This document shows positions 52,437 to 62,700 of a stretch of DNA of 64,000 nt, in pieces. The notes beneath the pieces were generated by a model. It saw only the letters and a list, made by a program, of their open reading frames with translations. It was not told the origin of the DNA and did not search any database. Source of the DNA: Halobacillus kuroshimensis DSM 18393. GTDB taxonomy: Bacteria > Bacillota > Bacilli > Bacillales > Halobacillaceae. Within the stretch, counting starts at the first letter, position 1. The number at the start of each line of letters is the position of its first letter. Position numbers and translations under genes: made by a program. The stretch spans positions 62,001-126,000 of the forward strand of contig NZ_AUDY01000016.1 in assembly GCF_000425705.1 (NCBI RefSeq), in the 5' to 3' direction.

Positions 52437-53624
52437 CTACGCTTTTTTTGTTACACGTCCAGCGACGAGGCGGGCCAGCTTCTTTCCAAAAGCAAAGGCC
52501 GGCTTCGGGTCTTTCGGGTCCCAGATCGCATGGGCTTTCGGTCTGAAATAGGATTTCATCACACTTTTCGGGGAAAGCTGACCCGTTTTGATATATTCCC
52601 TTACGGCAAGAAGATCCTCATAGGCATACCAGAATACGATGTTTTTATCCTCACGTACAGCTTTCGGCTCAAGTGGACGGCCTGTAAGCTCCCGGTAGGT
52701 GATATAAGGAATATTGATTCCTGTCTTCTGCAGCAGGTGGTTTAAGTTTGTAATTCTCACATTGATTTCAATCAAATAATACTGCCCTGTTTCGGCATCT
52801 TTTTTAAACTCGATTTCGGCAAATCCTTTGTACTGGATCCCTTCGAGGAATTTCGTTCCAAGCTCGTACAATTCCGGGACATATTTCTGCTGTGTGTAGA
52901 CAGAAGCCCCATAGTTCACAGGAAACTGCCGAAGCTTCTGGCAGGTCACCCAGTGCGTCACTTTCGAATCCTGATCCAGATAAGCATCAAATGTGTACAT
53001 ATGGTCGTCAAAACCAGGAATGATGCGCTGTACAATCACTTCGATATCTGCCGCTTTCGCCTCGTTGACTTTCTCAAGCAGTTCTTCCTGATTGTGTACG
53101 GTGAAGAGCTTTCTTCGGAACTTGGCCACAAATGCCGGTGAATCCACCGGTTTGACAAGGCACGGATACTGAATGTCCTTTTCCACCCGCTCTACGAAAT
53201 TCTCTTCATCGACATTGACAGTTTCAGGAACCGCCACCCCATGTTCAGAAGCCAGGGTATGAAGCGTTCCTTTGTCCATTATCTTAGTATATAACCCCTG
53301 TTCCTTTTGAGGAATAAGGAAATGTTCCCCTAATTCCGGCAGATGTTCATCGACGAACTCCACGTACGGATCGGCTGTCGGAATGAGAACAGGAGGACTG
53401 TCCTGTTTCTTAGCATAATCCACGAGAAAAGCAGCAAGTCCAGCCGGATCTTCTTTATAGTGAGGTCCGATCAGAGCTTCCGAACAATATTTAGATTCCA
53501 GCCCGTAAGCCCCTTCCCACGCATAATCCACAGCAGCAACATGGACACCATGAATACCCAGACACCGGATTGTACTCAGTCCAATATAATAATTCGCACC
53601 TAAAACGACCGCTTTATTCGTCAT
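52437..53624 (-). CDS. ATP-grasp carboxylate-amine ligase, candidate D-aspartate ligase
   Basis: 395 residues. An N-terminal pre-ATP-grasp domain (AVVLGANYYIGLSTIRCLG) leads to the ATP-grasp core: PCLVKPVDSPAF, VIVQRIIPGFDDHMYTFDAY, FAEIEFKKDAE and the metal motif YLIEINVRITN. The E. faecium D-aspartate ligase Aslfm has this fold and links D-Asp to the side chain of residue 3 of the peptidoglycan stem. Together with the racemase and MurE-like gene it fits L-Orn-D-Asp cross-bridges. A 118-base gap separates it from the MurE-like gene. Direct proof of the substrate is not in the sequence. Confidence 0.82.
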   Translation of the reverse strand: MTNKAVVLGANYYIGLSTIRCLGIHGVHVAAVDYAWEGAYGLESKYCSEALIGPHYKEDPAGLAAFLVDYAKKQDSPPVLIPTADPYVEFVDEHLPELGEHFLIPQKEQGLYTKIMDKGTLHTLASEHGVAVPETVNVDEENFVERVEKDIQYPCLVKPVDSPAFVAKFRRKLFTVHNQEELLEKVNEAKAADIEVIVQRIIPGFDDHMYTFDAYLDQDSKVTHWVTCQKLRQFPVNYGASVYTQQKYVPELYELGTKFLEGIQYKGFAEIEFKKDAETGQYYLIEINVRITNLNHLLQKTGINIPYITYRELTGRPLEPKAVREDKNIVFWYAYEDLLAVREYIKTGQLSPKSVMKSYFRPKAHAIWDPKDPKPAFAFGKKLARLVAGRVTKKA

Positions 53625-53756
53625 GAGATATCCCCTTTTACCTTTTTATTAACTATACACGACCCGTTACCTAAGGCGTGAATCTTCCGATATGTAAACA
53701 TATATATTTTACCACAATCCACAGGGGAACAAAACGCAAACCGGTTCCCGGCATAG

Positions 53757-53784
53757 AAAAGGCGGCCCGGACACGGGACGCCTT
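53757..53784 (-). terminator. terminator of the small membrane protein gene
   Basis: AGGCG.CCCG-gaca-CGGG.CGCCT stem followed by TTTTC on minus. Confidence 0.8.
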
Positions 53785-53796
53785 CACTCTTTCTAT

Positions 53797-53955
53797 CTAT
53801 TTGGCAGATGGCGGCTGAACATCCAATGGATTGGATGGAGCGGCGGCTGTTTCCTGTCCGCTTTTGCGGAAACGGCGCACCCATGTATCAGCTGCATACA
53901 TCACTAAGAACAGAAGCAGGACGGTCAGTGACAACATCGCGAATGACGTAACCAT
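53797..53955 (-). CDS. small single-pass membrane protein, function unknown
   Basis: 52 residues beginning MVTSFAMLSLTVLLLFLVMY, one membrane segment at about residues 3-21, then a short basic patch (RRFRKSG) and a Pro/Ala-rich tail. The orientation by the positive-inside rule is tail in. The ATG at 53955 follows AAGGGG; a reading from further upstream has no site. It is a stand-alone gene with its own terminator. Confidence 0.68.
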   Translation of the reverse strand: MVTSFAMLSLTVLLLFLVMYAADTWVRRFRKSGQETAAAPSNPLDVQPPSAK

Positions 53956-54310
53956 CGTTTTTCCCCTTTTTTCGTTAAATTTCCTCAAATCACTACAAAT
54001 CCTTATATATAATACCAAATATACGGCTGTTGTAAATATTTATTTCTATTTTCTCCATTATTCTATGGATTCTTCAAAAAATCCGCCTTCCCTGTAAAGG
54101 AAAGGCGGTCCTCTCTGCACGGTTTTCCGGCTGCAGTTTCGGTAAAAGAATTGCCGCCACACCTTCTGTCAATTCCTATTAACCTCCTGCATTCACTTCT
54201 GGATAGCGGGGAACTTAAGTCTGGATAAACTCCCCAACCTCTTTTGAAGAACGCTTCCGCTACACGGCAGATAAAGAGCCGTTCATTCAGCACATCCTCC
54301 ATCTCGCTGC
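53956..54310. other. gene-poor region with one marginal 32-codon frame
   Basis: Nothing firmly supported. A TTG frame at 54172-54074 (minus, 32 residues) has AGGAGG ten bases upstream but ends inside a terminator hairpin (54076-54108). Its peptide has no recognisable feature. The rest is A+T-rich DNA between the small membrane protein gene and the dipeptidase terminator. Confidence 0.35.
54076..54108 (-). terminator. hairpin with T run in the gene-poor region
   Basis: CCGCCTT.CCTG/AGG.AAGGCGG stem followed by six T on minus. It implies that some transcript from the right ends here. Confidence 0.72.
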
Positions 54311-54349
54311 AAAACAAAGCTGACACCCGCGTGGGTGCCAGCTTTGTTT
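54311..54349 (-). terminator. terminator of the M20 dipeptidase gene
   Basis: AAACAAAGCTG.CACCC/GGGTG.CAGCTTTGTTT stem ending in TTTGTTTT on minus, directly after the stop codon. Confidence 0.85.
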
Positions 54350-55701
54350 CATGACAACTTCTGAAGATATTGGGCAGCCGTTTCAATCCCTTTTGTGAAA
54401 TTATCCAAATGGAAGTGTTCATTAGGGGCGTGGAGATTCTCTGTCGGAAGACCAAAACCCATCAATACGACAGGAGCCTCAAGAACACGGCCAAAAACTT
54501 CCACGATGGGAATGGACCCGCCTTCTTTCGGAAACAGCGGACGCACCTTGTAGACATCCTCATAAGCTTCTGCCGCAGCCTGGATAAAGGAGTTTTGAGA
54601 ATCCATGGCGACAGGGTCCGCTTGAATGAATTTCTCCAGACTGACTTTGGCCCCGGCAGGCTTATGCTGCTTCACATGGCGTTCTATTGATTCATAAACC
54701 GCCTGCGGATTTTGATCACCGACGAGACGACAGCTGATTTTGGCGGACGCTTCCTTTGGAACAATTGTTTTCAGTCCCTCGCCCTGGAAACCACCTGTAA
54801 TGCCATTGATCTCGAGCGTCGGGCGGATTCCTGTTCTTTCTTTAAATGAAAACCCGGCTTCTCCGTAAAGATCGTCTATTTCGAGTCCGCGCTTCGTTTC
54901 TTCTTCGTCAAAAGGAACGGCAGCGACTTCCCGGCGGAGTTCTTCGGTCGGTTCCGGAACGCCTTGATAAAAGCCCTCTACAGAAACTCTCCCCTGTGAA
55001 TCATGAAGGGAATCCAACAGGGAAACGAGCGAATGGACCGCATTCGGGACTCCGCCGCCATATGTACCAGAGTGAAGATCGGAGTTCGCCGTCTGGACCG
55101 TCATTTCCATTGCGAGCGCCCCTCGCAGGGAGGTGCAGATCGCCGGCTGGTCTTCTGCACTGAAGGAGGTATCACTTATCACGACAGAATCACAGGATAA
55201 ACGCTCCTGATTCTCTTCAATGAACGGACCTAGATGAGGACTGGCGACTTCTTCCTCCCCTTCGATGATAAACTTCACGTTCACAGGCAGCGCTCCATGC
55301 TCTTTCATCAGAAGTTCGGCTGCCTTGATATGAATGAACAGCTGTCCTTTGTCGTCGGTCGCTCCACGGGCATATATCTTGTCGTCTTTGATGACCGGCT
55401 CAAAAGGCGGTGTATCCCATAGGTCTACAGGATCTTCCGGCTGGACGTCATAGTGGCCGTACACCAGCACTGTCGGCTTATCCGGGGCATGAAGCCAGTC
55501 ACCATAAACAAGTGGATGACCATTCGTTTCGATGACTTCCACATGCTCCATCCCGGCTTTTTCCAAAGCTTCGGCGGTCCATTCCGCTGCCCGGCGAACC
55601 TCTCCTTTATATTCCGAAAGCGACGAGATACTCGGTATACGCAGATACTGCTTGAGTTCTTCGATAAATTGTTCCTTATGTTGTTCCACAGCTTCTCTCA
55701 C
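54349..55701 (-). CDS. M20-family dipeptidase (PepV/DapE-like)
   Basis: 450 residues. Metal motifs VLVYGHYDVQPEDP, the Asp/Glu pair DDKGQLFIHI and IEGEEEVASPH, and the C-terminal MGFGLPTENLHAPNE. It cleaves dipeptides or other N-acyl amino acids in the cytosol; specificity is unknown. Start GTG at 55701 after GGGAGGTAG; the TTG-starting extension overlaps the site. Upstream lies the microprotein gene. Confidence 0.88.
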   Translation of the reverse strand: MREAVEQHKEQFIEELKQYLRIPSISSLSEYKGEVRRAAEWTAEALEKAGMEHVEVIETNGHPLVYGDWLHAPDKPTVLVYGHYDVQPEDPVDLWDTPPFEPVIKDDKIYARGATDDKGQLFIHIKAAELLMKEHGALPVNVKFIIEGEEEVASPHLGPFIEENQERLSCDSVVISDTSFSAEDQPAICTSLRGALAMEMTVQTANSDLHSGTYGGGVPNAVHSLVSLLDSLHDSQGRVSVEGFYQGVPEPTEELRREVAAVPFDEEETKRGLEIDDLYGEAGFSFKERTGIRPTLEINGITGGFQGEGLKTIVPKEASAKISCRLVGDQNPQAVYESIERHVKQHKPAGAKVSLEKFIQADPVAMDSQNSFIQAAAEAYEDVYKVRPLFPKEGGSIPIVEVFGRVLEAPVVLMGFGLPTENLHAPNEHFHLDNFTKGIETAAQYLQKLS

Positions 55702-55784
55702 TTTACTACCTCCCTTTTTCAAACCATATCTTCATTATACATGATGCAGACAGCTGTCCCTCTATCTCCCTTTGTCATCCAGTC

Positions 55785-55823
55785 AGAAGAAAACGGACGG
55801 TGCATGTCGACATGCACCGTCCG
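55785..55823 (-). terminator. perfect-palindrome terminator of the microprotein gene
   Basis: A perfect 30-bp palindrome (55794-55823, arms CGGACGGTGCATGTC and its complement) followed by TTTTCTTC on minus, 11 bases after the microprotein stop. It supports transcription of that gene. Confidence 0.82.
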
Positions 55824-55833
55824 GACGTACTTC

Positions 55834-55902
55834 CTATATAAGAGAGATAATAAAGCTGATTACTACTATTAAGCCGATAATCATCAGGATCGTGCGAATC
55901 AT
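55834..55902 (-). CDS. 22-residue hydrophobic membrane peptide
   Basis: Start ATG follows GAGGTGATCGC, an excellent Shine-Dalgarno, and the peptide MIRTILMIIGLIVVISFI is one membrane helix with a single Arg at the N-terminus, ending ISLI. A terminator lies right after. Too short for routine gene finders. Function unknown; it could be a membrane-bound regulator, or a toxin-like peptide. Nothing shows which. Confidence 0.65.
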   Translation of the reverse strand: MIRTILMIIGLIVVISFIISLI

Positions 55903-55970
55903 GCGATCACCTCATTGTGTTTGGATTTTCTTTTACTATTCCCTTAATCCTGTATTTTTGAAACAACGAA

Positions 55971-56005
55971 GAAAAAAAAGCTGCCGGAAAAATTCCCCGG
56001 CAGCC
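55971..56005 (-). terminator. terminator of katE
   Basis: GCTGCCGG/CCGGCAGC stem and a run of eight T on minus, 36 bases after the catalase stop. Confidence 0.9.
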
Positions 56006-56040
56006 TGAGAACGGACAGGTCCATCCTCCATTTTATTCCC

Positions 56041-58077
56041 TTACATGACTTCGCGATCCCAGAAGCGGTGGGCGGCAACAGCTTCACCAAACTGTTTGGC
56101 GAACTGCTCTGCATTGTCTCCTGTAATGACGCCGCTTTGCTTGTCCATATCGTTCTGCTGCACATATTCCACACCTTCGTGAGTGGCTCCGATCGGTTTG
56201 AAGTGCATGAACGCTTCAGATAGGAAGTTACCGGACTGCTTGGCGAACGTTTGATCCGCTTCAGCTCCTCCGACAGCATAAATCGCATCATAAAGAACGG
56301 AATCCACCGTAAGGAACGTATGGTCCACTTTCAGTTCTGAATTGTCATCACCTTTCAGCATCCCTTGGCGGTTACTGATAATGTCTGTCATGATCCCTTG
56401 TGATTCCAGCTGCTCCAATGTCTGTCTCACATCCTGACCATTAAAACCGTCAGCAAGAATGACACCGACCGTTCTCGTTGCCGGAGAGTGAACCGTATTA
56501 GCCTGGCTGAGCGCCGGGGAAGATTTCGTCACGTTCGATCCACCGGATTCCGGAGGGGTTACACCGATGTTTTTCGCAAAGGACTGGGCGAGCTCAAGAC
56601 TTACGTTGGAGAACATCTCGACAATTTTCTCACGCACATCCTCACTCTGTACTTTTCCAAGTTCAAAGCTGAATGCATTGATGATGTGATTCTTTTCATG
56701 ATCACTCATGCTGTTCCAGAACAGGGTCGCCTGGGAGAAGTGATCCTTAAAGCTTTCACTGCGTGCACGGACTTTATGGCCGTCCACTTTTTCCTGATAA
56801 TGCTCAAAGCCGCCTTCTTCTTTGCTTGCGGGTGCCGGCGTGTTACCAGCCAGACCATTTTTGTGATAAGCCACAGGTCCTTTATTGATCGTCTGACGTC
56901 CATAGCCGTCACGCTGATTGTTAAAGAACGGACAAACCGGACGGTTGATCGGCAGTTCGTGGAAGTTCGGCCCGCCGAGACGAATCAGCTGCGTATCCGT
57001 ATAGGAGTGAAGACGCCCCTGTAGCAGCGGGTCATTCGTAAAGTCGATGCCTGGTACAAGATGGCCAGGGTGGAAGGCCACCTGTTCGTTTTCAGCAAAG
57101 ACGTTATCGACGTTGCGGTTCATCGTCATTTTACCGACGATTTCGACAGGTACGTCTTCTTCCGGCCAAAGCTTCGTCGGATCAAGAAGGTCGAAGTCAA
57201 ACTTATATTCATCTTCTTCCGCAATCACCTGGATGCCGAGTTCATATTCCGGATAATCCCCGTTTTCAATAGAGGTCCAAAGGTCACCACGGTGGAAATC
57301 CGGGTCTTTCCCATTGATTTTCTGAGCCTCGTCCCAAACGAGGGAATGCGTTCCTAGAACAGGTTTCCAATGGAACTTCACAAAGTGTGCAACGCCTTCT
57401 TTGTTCACAAGGCGGAAGGTATGTACACCGAAACCTTCCATCATACGCAGACTGCGTGGAATGGCACGATCGGACATTGTCCACATCACCATATGAGCGG
57501 ATTCCTGGTTATGGGCAACAAAATCCCAGAACGTATCGTGGGCGGAAGCTCCCTGCGGCATACCATTATGTGGTTCCGGTTTAACCGCGTGAATCAAATC
57601 GGGAAATTTGATTGCGTCCTGGATGAAGAAAACAGGAATGTTGTTTCCAACAAGATCAAAGTTCCCTTCCTGTGTATAGAATTTTGTAGCAAAACCTCTG
57701 GCGTCACGAACGGTTTCAGCAGAGCCCTTGGACCCCTGCACGGTAGAAAAACGTGTAAATGTCGGGGTTGTCTTCGATGTATCTGTCAAAAATTCAGCAC
57801 TCGTATATTTTTCAAGTGATTTATATAATTGAAATTCTCCATGAGCAGAAAAGCCTCTGGCGTGCACAATACGCTCAGGGATACGTTCATGGTCAAAGTG
57901 AGTCATTTTTTCGCGAAAGTGAAAGTCCTCCATAAGAGTAGGACCGCGTTCACCAGCTTTGAGGGAGAATTCATCCTCGGATACTTTCACTCCCTGGTTG
58001 GTGGTCATATGTTTACCAGAATCATCTACTCTGTACTGATCCAGCTGCTCATCCTTTTTTGTACGCTTGTCGCTCAT
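56041..58077 (-). CDS. katE: large-subunit catalase with DJ-1-like C-terminal domain
   Basis: 678 residues, clade 2 catalase (HPII type). Catalytic His lies in [15 protein letters not shown], distal Asn in [14 protein letters not shown], and haem-binding Tyr in [14 protein letters not shown]. After about residue 520 a DJ-1/PfpI-like domain follows ([19 protein letters not shown]), as in E. coli KatE and Bacillus KatE/KatX2. It detoxifies hydrogen peroxide in stationary phase or under sigma-B-type stress; no sigma-B site was checked. ATG follows GAGGAGGAG. Confidence 0.95.
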   Translation of the reverse strand: MSDKRTKKDEQLDQYRVDDSGKHMTTNQGVKVSEDEFSLKAGERGPTLMEDFHFREKMTHFDHERIPERIVHARGFSAHGEFQLYKSLEKYTSAEFLTDTSKTTPTFTRFSTVQGSKGSAETVRDARGFATKFYTQEGNFDLVGNNIPVFFIQDAIKFPDLIHAVKPEPHNGMPQGASAHDTFWDFVAHNQESAHMVMWTMSDRAIPRSLRMMEGFGVHTFRLVNKEGVAHFVKFHWKPVLGTHSLVWDEAQKINGKDPDFHRGDLWTSIENGDYPEYELGIQVIAEEDEYKFDFDLLDPTKLWPEEDVPVEIVGKMTMNRNVDNVFAENEQVAFHPGHLVPGIDFTNDPLLQGRLHSYTDTQLIRLGGPNFHELPINRPVCPFFNNQRDGYGRQTINKGPVAYHKNGLAGNTPAPASKEEGGFEHYQEKVDGHKVRARSESFKDHFSQATLFWNSMSDHEKNHIINAFSFELGKVQSEDVREKIVEMFSNVSLELAQSFAKNIGVTPPESGGSNVTKSSPALSQANTVHSPATRTVGVILADGFNGQDVRQTLEQLESQGIMTDIISNRQGMLKGDDNSELKVDHTFLTVDSVLYDAIYAVGGAEADQTFAKQSGNFLSEAFMHFKPIGATHEGVEYVQQNDMDKQSGVITGDNAEQFAKQFGEAVAAHRFWDREVM

Positions 58078-58213
58078 TGTGCTCCTCCTCTGATTATGTT
58101 TAGAATGGTGAGTAAAAAATAACCATTACAATCTAAAAGTACCCGAGGGTTCGACAAGTTAAACGACATTATTATTATTTTTAGAAAACAAAAACAATGA
58201 ATCAGGCATGCCA

Positions 58214-58250
58214 TAAAAAAGAGGGCGGACATTGTTGTCCACCCTCTGGT
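58214..58250 (-). terminator. terminator of gltBD
   Basis: GAGGG.GGAC-attgtt-GTCC.CCCTC stem followed by six T on minus, six bases after the gltD stop. Confidence 0.9.
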
Positions 58251-58255
58251 TATCG

Positions 58256-59743
58256 TTAAGGCAGCTGTGTCGTACCCATCAAGTAACGATCACATTCACG
58301 GGCTGCTTCACGACCTTCATTGATTGCCCACACAATCAAGCTCTGTCCGCGTCGCATGTCGCCCGCAGCAAACACGCCATCTACATTGGTCGTGTATTTG
58401 CCATATTGTGCAGCTACATTGGAACGGACGGTCGTTTCTATGCCCAGCTTCTCAATGAGATCCTGCTCCGGCCCACTGAATCCAATCGCAAGCAGGACAA
58501 GGTCCGCTTTCCACACTTTTTCCGTTCCTGGAATTTCTGTACGAACTTTGTTCCCTTTTTCATCATAGGAAAGTGCGACATCAATGGTATGCACTTCCTT
58601 GATGCGGTTATTCTCATCACCAACGAATTTCTTCGTCATGACCGCATAGGCCTTCGGATCTTTCCCGAATTCAGCTTCCGCTTCTTTCTGCCCATATTCA
58701 ATACGGTGGATAATTGGATACTGCGGCCACGGGTTTGTTTCATTATCGCGGACGCTGCTCTTCTTATCGTAGATATCAAATTGGGTCAGACTCTTACATT
58801 CGTGGCGCATGGATGTGGCCATACAGTCTGTCCCTGTATCTCCCCCGCCGATCACGATGACATTCTTATCCTTGGCACTAATATAGTTGCCGTCTTCATG
58901 GTCCGAATCCAAGAGACTCTTCGTATTGGAGTGAAGGAAATCCATGGCATAGTGAACGCCTTTCAGGCTTCTTCCACTTACGTCGATGTTCCTCGGTGTC
59001 GTTGCACCGCCGCATAGAATGACAGAATCATATTCTTCATTCAAGCGGGAAACAGGATAGTTACGCCCCACCTCTGTGTTGGTAAGGAATTGAATGCCTT
59101 CCTGCTTCAGAATGTTCACACGGCGCTCCACGACGGAGTACGGAAGCTTCATTTCCGGAATGCCGTAGGTCAGCAGTCCGCCGACACGGTCGTTCCGCTC
59201 ATATACCGTCACCCAGTGCCCGGCTTTGTTCAACTGCGCAGCTGCAGCAAGACCGGCCGGTCCGGAACCGACAACCGCCACTTTTTTACCTGTACGGTAG
59301 GCCGGCGGCTGAGGAGTCACCCAGCCTTCCGAAAAACCTTTTTCAATGATCGAGCGCTCTACACTACGGATTGCAACAGGCGGCTCATTTATGCCAAGCA
59401 CACAGGCGCCTTCACATGGAGCCGGGCAGGCAAATCCGGTAAACTCCGGGAAATTGTTCATTTCATGCTCTTTCTCAAGGGCTTCCTTCCATTTCCCTCG
59501 ATAGACGAGATCATTCCACTCGGGAATCAAGTGATAGACCGGGCATCCAGTCGTAATGCCATTGATCTCCATACCGGAATGACAGGTCGGAACGCCGCAG
59601 TCCATGCAGCGCGCCCCCTGCTTTTGTACTTCTTCATCTGAAAGGGGAAGCGTGTAATCTTCCCAGTCTTTCGTTCGAACTTCAGGATCACGCTCAGGTA
59701 TGGCCTGGCGTGTATATTCCATAAATCCAGTTGGCTTTCCCAT
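58256..59743 (-). CDS. gltD: glutamate synthase small subunit
   Basis: 495 residues. The N-terminal Cys cluster CMDCGVPTCHSG with GCPVYHLIPEWNDL binds 4Fe-4S centres, FAD binds at VVGSGPAGLAAAAQL (about 150), NADPH at VIGGGDTGTDC, and the C-terminal FAD motif is GVFAAGDMRRGQSLIVWAI. It passes electrons from NADPH to GltB for reductive glutamate synthesis. It follows gltB by 19 bases with GGAGGGGGAG before ATG. Confidence 0.97.
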   Translation of the reverse strand: MGKPTGFMEYTRQAIPERDPEVRTKDWEDYTLPLSDEEVQKQGARCMDCGVPTCHSGMEINGITTGCPVYHLIPEWNDLVYRGKWKEALEKEHEMNNFPEFTGFACPAPCEGACVLGINEPPVAIRSVERSIIEKGFSEGWVTPQPPAYRTGKKVAVVGSGPAGLAAAAQLNKAGHWVTVYERNDRVGGLLTYGIPEMKLPYSVVERRVNILKQEGIQFLTNTEVGRNYPVSRLNEEYDSVILCGGATTPRNIDVSGRSLKGVHYAMDFLHSNTKSLLDSDHEDGNYISAKDKNVIVIGGGDTGTDCMATSMRHECKSLTQFDIYDKKSSVRDNETNPWPQYPIIHRIEYGQKEAEAEFGKDPKAYAVMTKKFVGDENNRIKEVHTIDVALSYDEKGNKVRTEIPGTEKVWKADLVLLAIGFSGPEQDLIEKLGIETTVRSNVAAQYGKYTTNVDGVFAAGDMRRGQSLIVWAINEGREAARECDRYLMGTTQLP

Positions 59744-59762
59744 CAGGTCTCCCCCTCCGCTG

Positions 59763-62700
59763 TTATTTGACGGTTTCTACCGGTTTGTTTCTCTCTTCAA
59801 AAGCTGTCATTTCTGCGTCAAATTTGTCCAGTCCGCTCTCTTTCAGGCGCTGGATGCGATCCTGCATGTGCAGGTAATCTCTTGGAATCACTTTGACAAA
59901 TCTGCTCACGTACTGCGGCCACTCTGCAAGGATCTTCTGACCCAGCGGGCTGTTTGTATACGATACATGACGGTCGATCATGTCATAAAGCTCCTGGATT
60001 TCCTGTGAATCCTGCAATTGCTGCAGGAGCACAAGCTCCTTGTTGCACTTCGTTTCAAAACGGTGGGCTGTTTCATCAAGAACGTAGGCGACGCCTCCTG
60101 ACATACCGGCAGCAAAGTTACGGCCGGTACCACCAAGGACGACGACCCTTCCACCCGTCATATATTCACAGGCGTGGTCCCCGACACCTTCGACGACGAC
60201 ATCCGCCCCGCTGTTCCGCACACAGAAGCGTTCCCCGGCAAGACCGTTGATATAAGCTTCTCCGGCAGACGCTCCATAGAAGGACACGTTTCCGATAATC
60301 GTGTTTTCTTCTGGTCGGAACGAAGACTTGGATGAAGGGTGGACGATGATCTTCCCTCCGGACAGTCCTTTACCAACATAGTCATTGGAATCTCCGATCA
60401 GGCGCAGTGTCATCCCTTTAGGAATGAAAGCTCCGAAACTCTGACCTGCTGAACCTTTGAATGTCAGGTTGATCGTATCTTCAGGCAGACCTTCTGCGCC
60501 GTAACGGCGGGTGATCTCACTGCCTAAAATCGTCCCTGTCACCCGGTGGATGTTCCGGATCGACCCGGTATATTTCATCGGTTTACCCGTTTCAATTGCG
60601 TCTTTACATAATGGAAGCAGTTCTTCCATATCGAGGGTTTTATCCAAACCATGATCCTGCTTACGCACAGCAAATAAACCATAGTTGTCCGGTACATTCG
60701 GCTGGTAAAGAAGCGCAGACAAGTCCACACCCTTCGCTTTCCAATGATCGATTGCTTCATTTGTTTGAAGCACATCCGTACGTCCGATCATTTCATTGAT
60801 CGTACGGAAACCGAGTTCTGCCATGATCTCCCTCGCTTCCTGTGCAATGAAGCGCATAAAGTTTTCAAGGTGATCGGCTTCGCCCGTGAATTTCTTCCGA
60901 AGTTCAGGATCCTGGGTGGCGACACCAACAGGACATGTGTTCAAATGGCAGACACGCATCATGACACAGCCAAGGACAACAAGAGGGGCTGTGGAAAATC
61001 CATACTCCTCCGCTCCAAGAAGAGAAGCGACAACGACATCACGGCCGGTCATCATCTTACCGTCTGTTTCAACGACAATGCGGTCACGAAGCCGGTCGAG
61101 CACAAGCGTCTGGTGGGTTTCAGCCAGACCGATTTCCCACGGAAGACCGGTATGCTTAATGCTTGTACGCGGCGCAGCCCCAGTACCACCGTCATACCCA
61201 CTGATCAGAACGAGATCGGCACGGCCTTTTGCTACACCGGCAGCAATGGTTCCGACACCGACAGCCGATACAAGCTTCACGCTGACACGAGCCTTTGGAT
61301 TGGCATTTTTCAAGTTGTAGATCAGCTCAGCCAGATCCTCGATGGAATAAATATCATGGTGCGGAGGCGGTGAAATCAATTCAACGCCTGGGGTGGAGCC
61401 GCGGACTTCGGCTACCCACGGGTACACTTTCTTACCAGGCAGGTGTCCGCCTTCCCCGGGCTTCGCCCCCTGCGCGACCTTGATCTGGATTTCATCGGCA
61501 TTCACTAAATAGTGACTGTTTACGCCGAAACGGCCGGAAGCTACCTGTTTAATAGCGCTTCGCTTCAGATCACCATTTTCATCCGGCTCAAAACGGGACG
61601 GGTCTTCTCCACCCTCTCCGGAGTTGCTCCGGCCGCCGATCCGGTTCATCGCCACAGCGAGAGCCTCGTGGGCTTCTTTACTGATGGACCCGAAGGACAT
61701 GGCGCCTGTTTTGAATCGTCGGGTAATGTCCTCCACGGACTCCACTTCATCCAATGGAATGGACGGACGCTGTTTAAAGGATAAAAGTCCACGAAGAGAC
61801 TGCAGGTTATGCTTTTCATCCGTCAGCATCTTCGAGTACTGCTTGAACAAATCATAATCATTGGCACGGCAGGCGTGCTGCAGTGTCGCGATCGTCTGCG
61901 GATTGTACTGATGATCCTCACCATTTCTGCGGTATTGATAATCATCACCCGCATCAAGCGTACGGTTTCCGCCACGGCCTTCACTGAAGGCTGTTTCATG
62001 ACGCATCAATACTTCTTTTTCAATGATGTCCAGACCGATTCCGCCGAGACGGGAAGCCGTCCGGGTAAAGTATTGATCGATCACATCCATATGAATACCG
62101 ACCGCTTCAAAAATCTGAGCCCCCCGGTAACTTTGGATAGTTGAAATCCCCATTTTGGAGAGGACTTTAATAATGCCGTCTGTCGCCGCTTTAATGTACG
62201 TCTGTACAGCTTCGTTATGGGATACGTCTTCAATCTGACCATTTTCAAGAAGGTCACGCAGAGATTCATAGGCAAGGTAAGGGTTGATCCCTTCTGCCCC
62301 GTAGCCTAGAAGTGTTGCAAAATGATGAACTTCACGCGCTTCCCCTGATTCCACAAGCAGACTGACTTTTGTTCTCGTCCCTTCGCGGATCAGATGGTGG
62401 TGGAGACCTGAAACAGCAAGCAGCGTCGGTATCGCAGCGTACTCATCATTCACACCGCGGTCAGAAAGGATGATCAGTGTCGCTCCGTTTTCCACGGCAT
62501 GATCGGCTTCTTCAAATAAACGGTCGAGCGAAGCTTTCATTTCATTTTCTTCCGCTTTAAATAACATCGACAGTGTGACCGGTTTGAATCCTTCCACCGT
62601 CTGCTGGCGAAGCTGTTCAAGTTCTGTATTCGTCAGTATCGGTGTTTTCAGACGGATCTGACGGCAGCTGTCCGGTTTTGGATCCACCAGGTTCCCCTCA

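Noticed and set aside
53621-53884. 87-residue minus frame upstream of the ATP-grasp gene
   Set aside because: Overlaps the terminator and the small membrane protein gene in another frame; no ribosome site.
54063-54455. 130-residue minus frame spanning the dipeptidase 3' end
   Set aside because: It runs through two terminator hairpins and overlaps a clear gene in another frame; composition is not protein-like.
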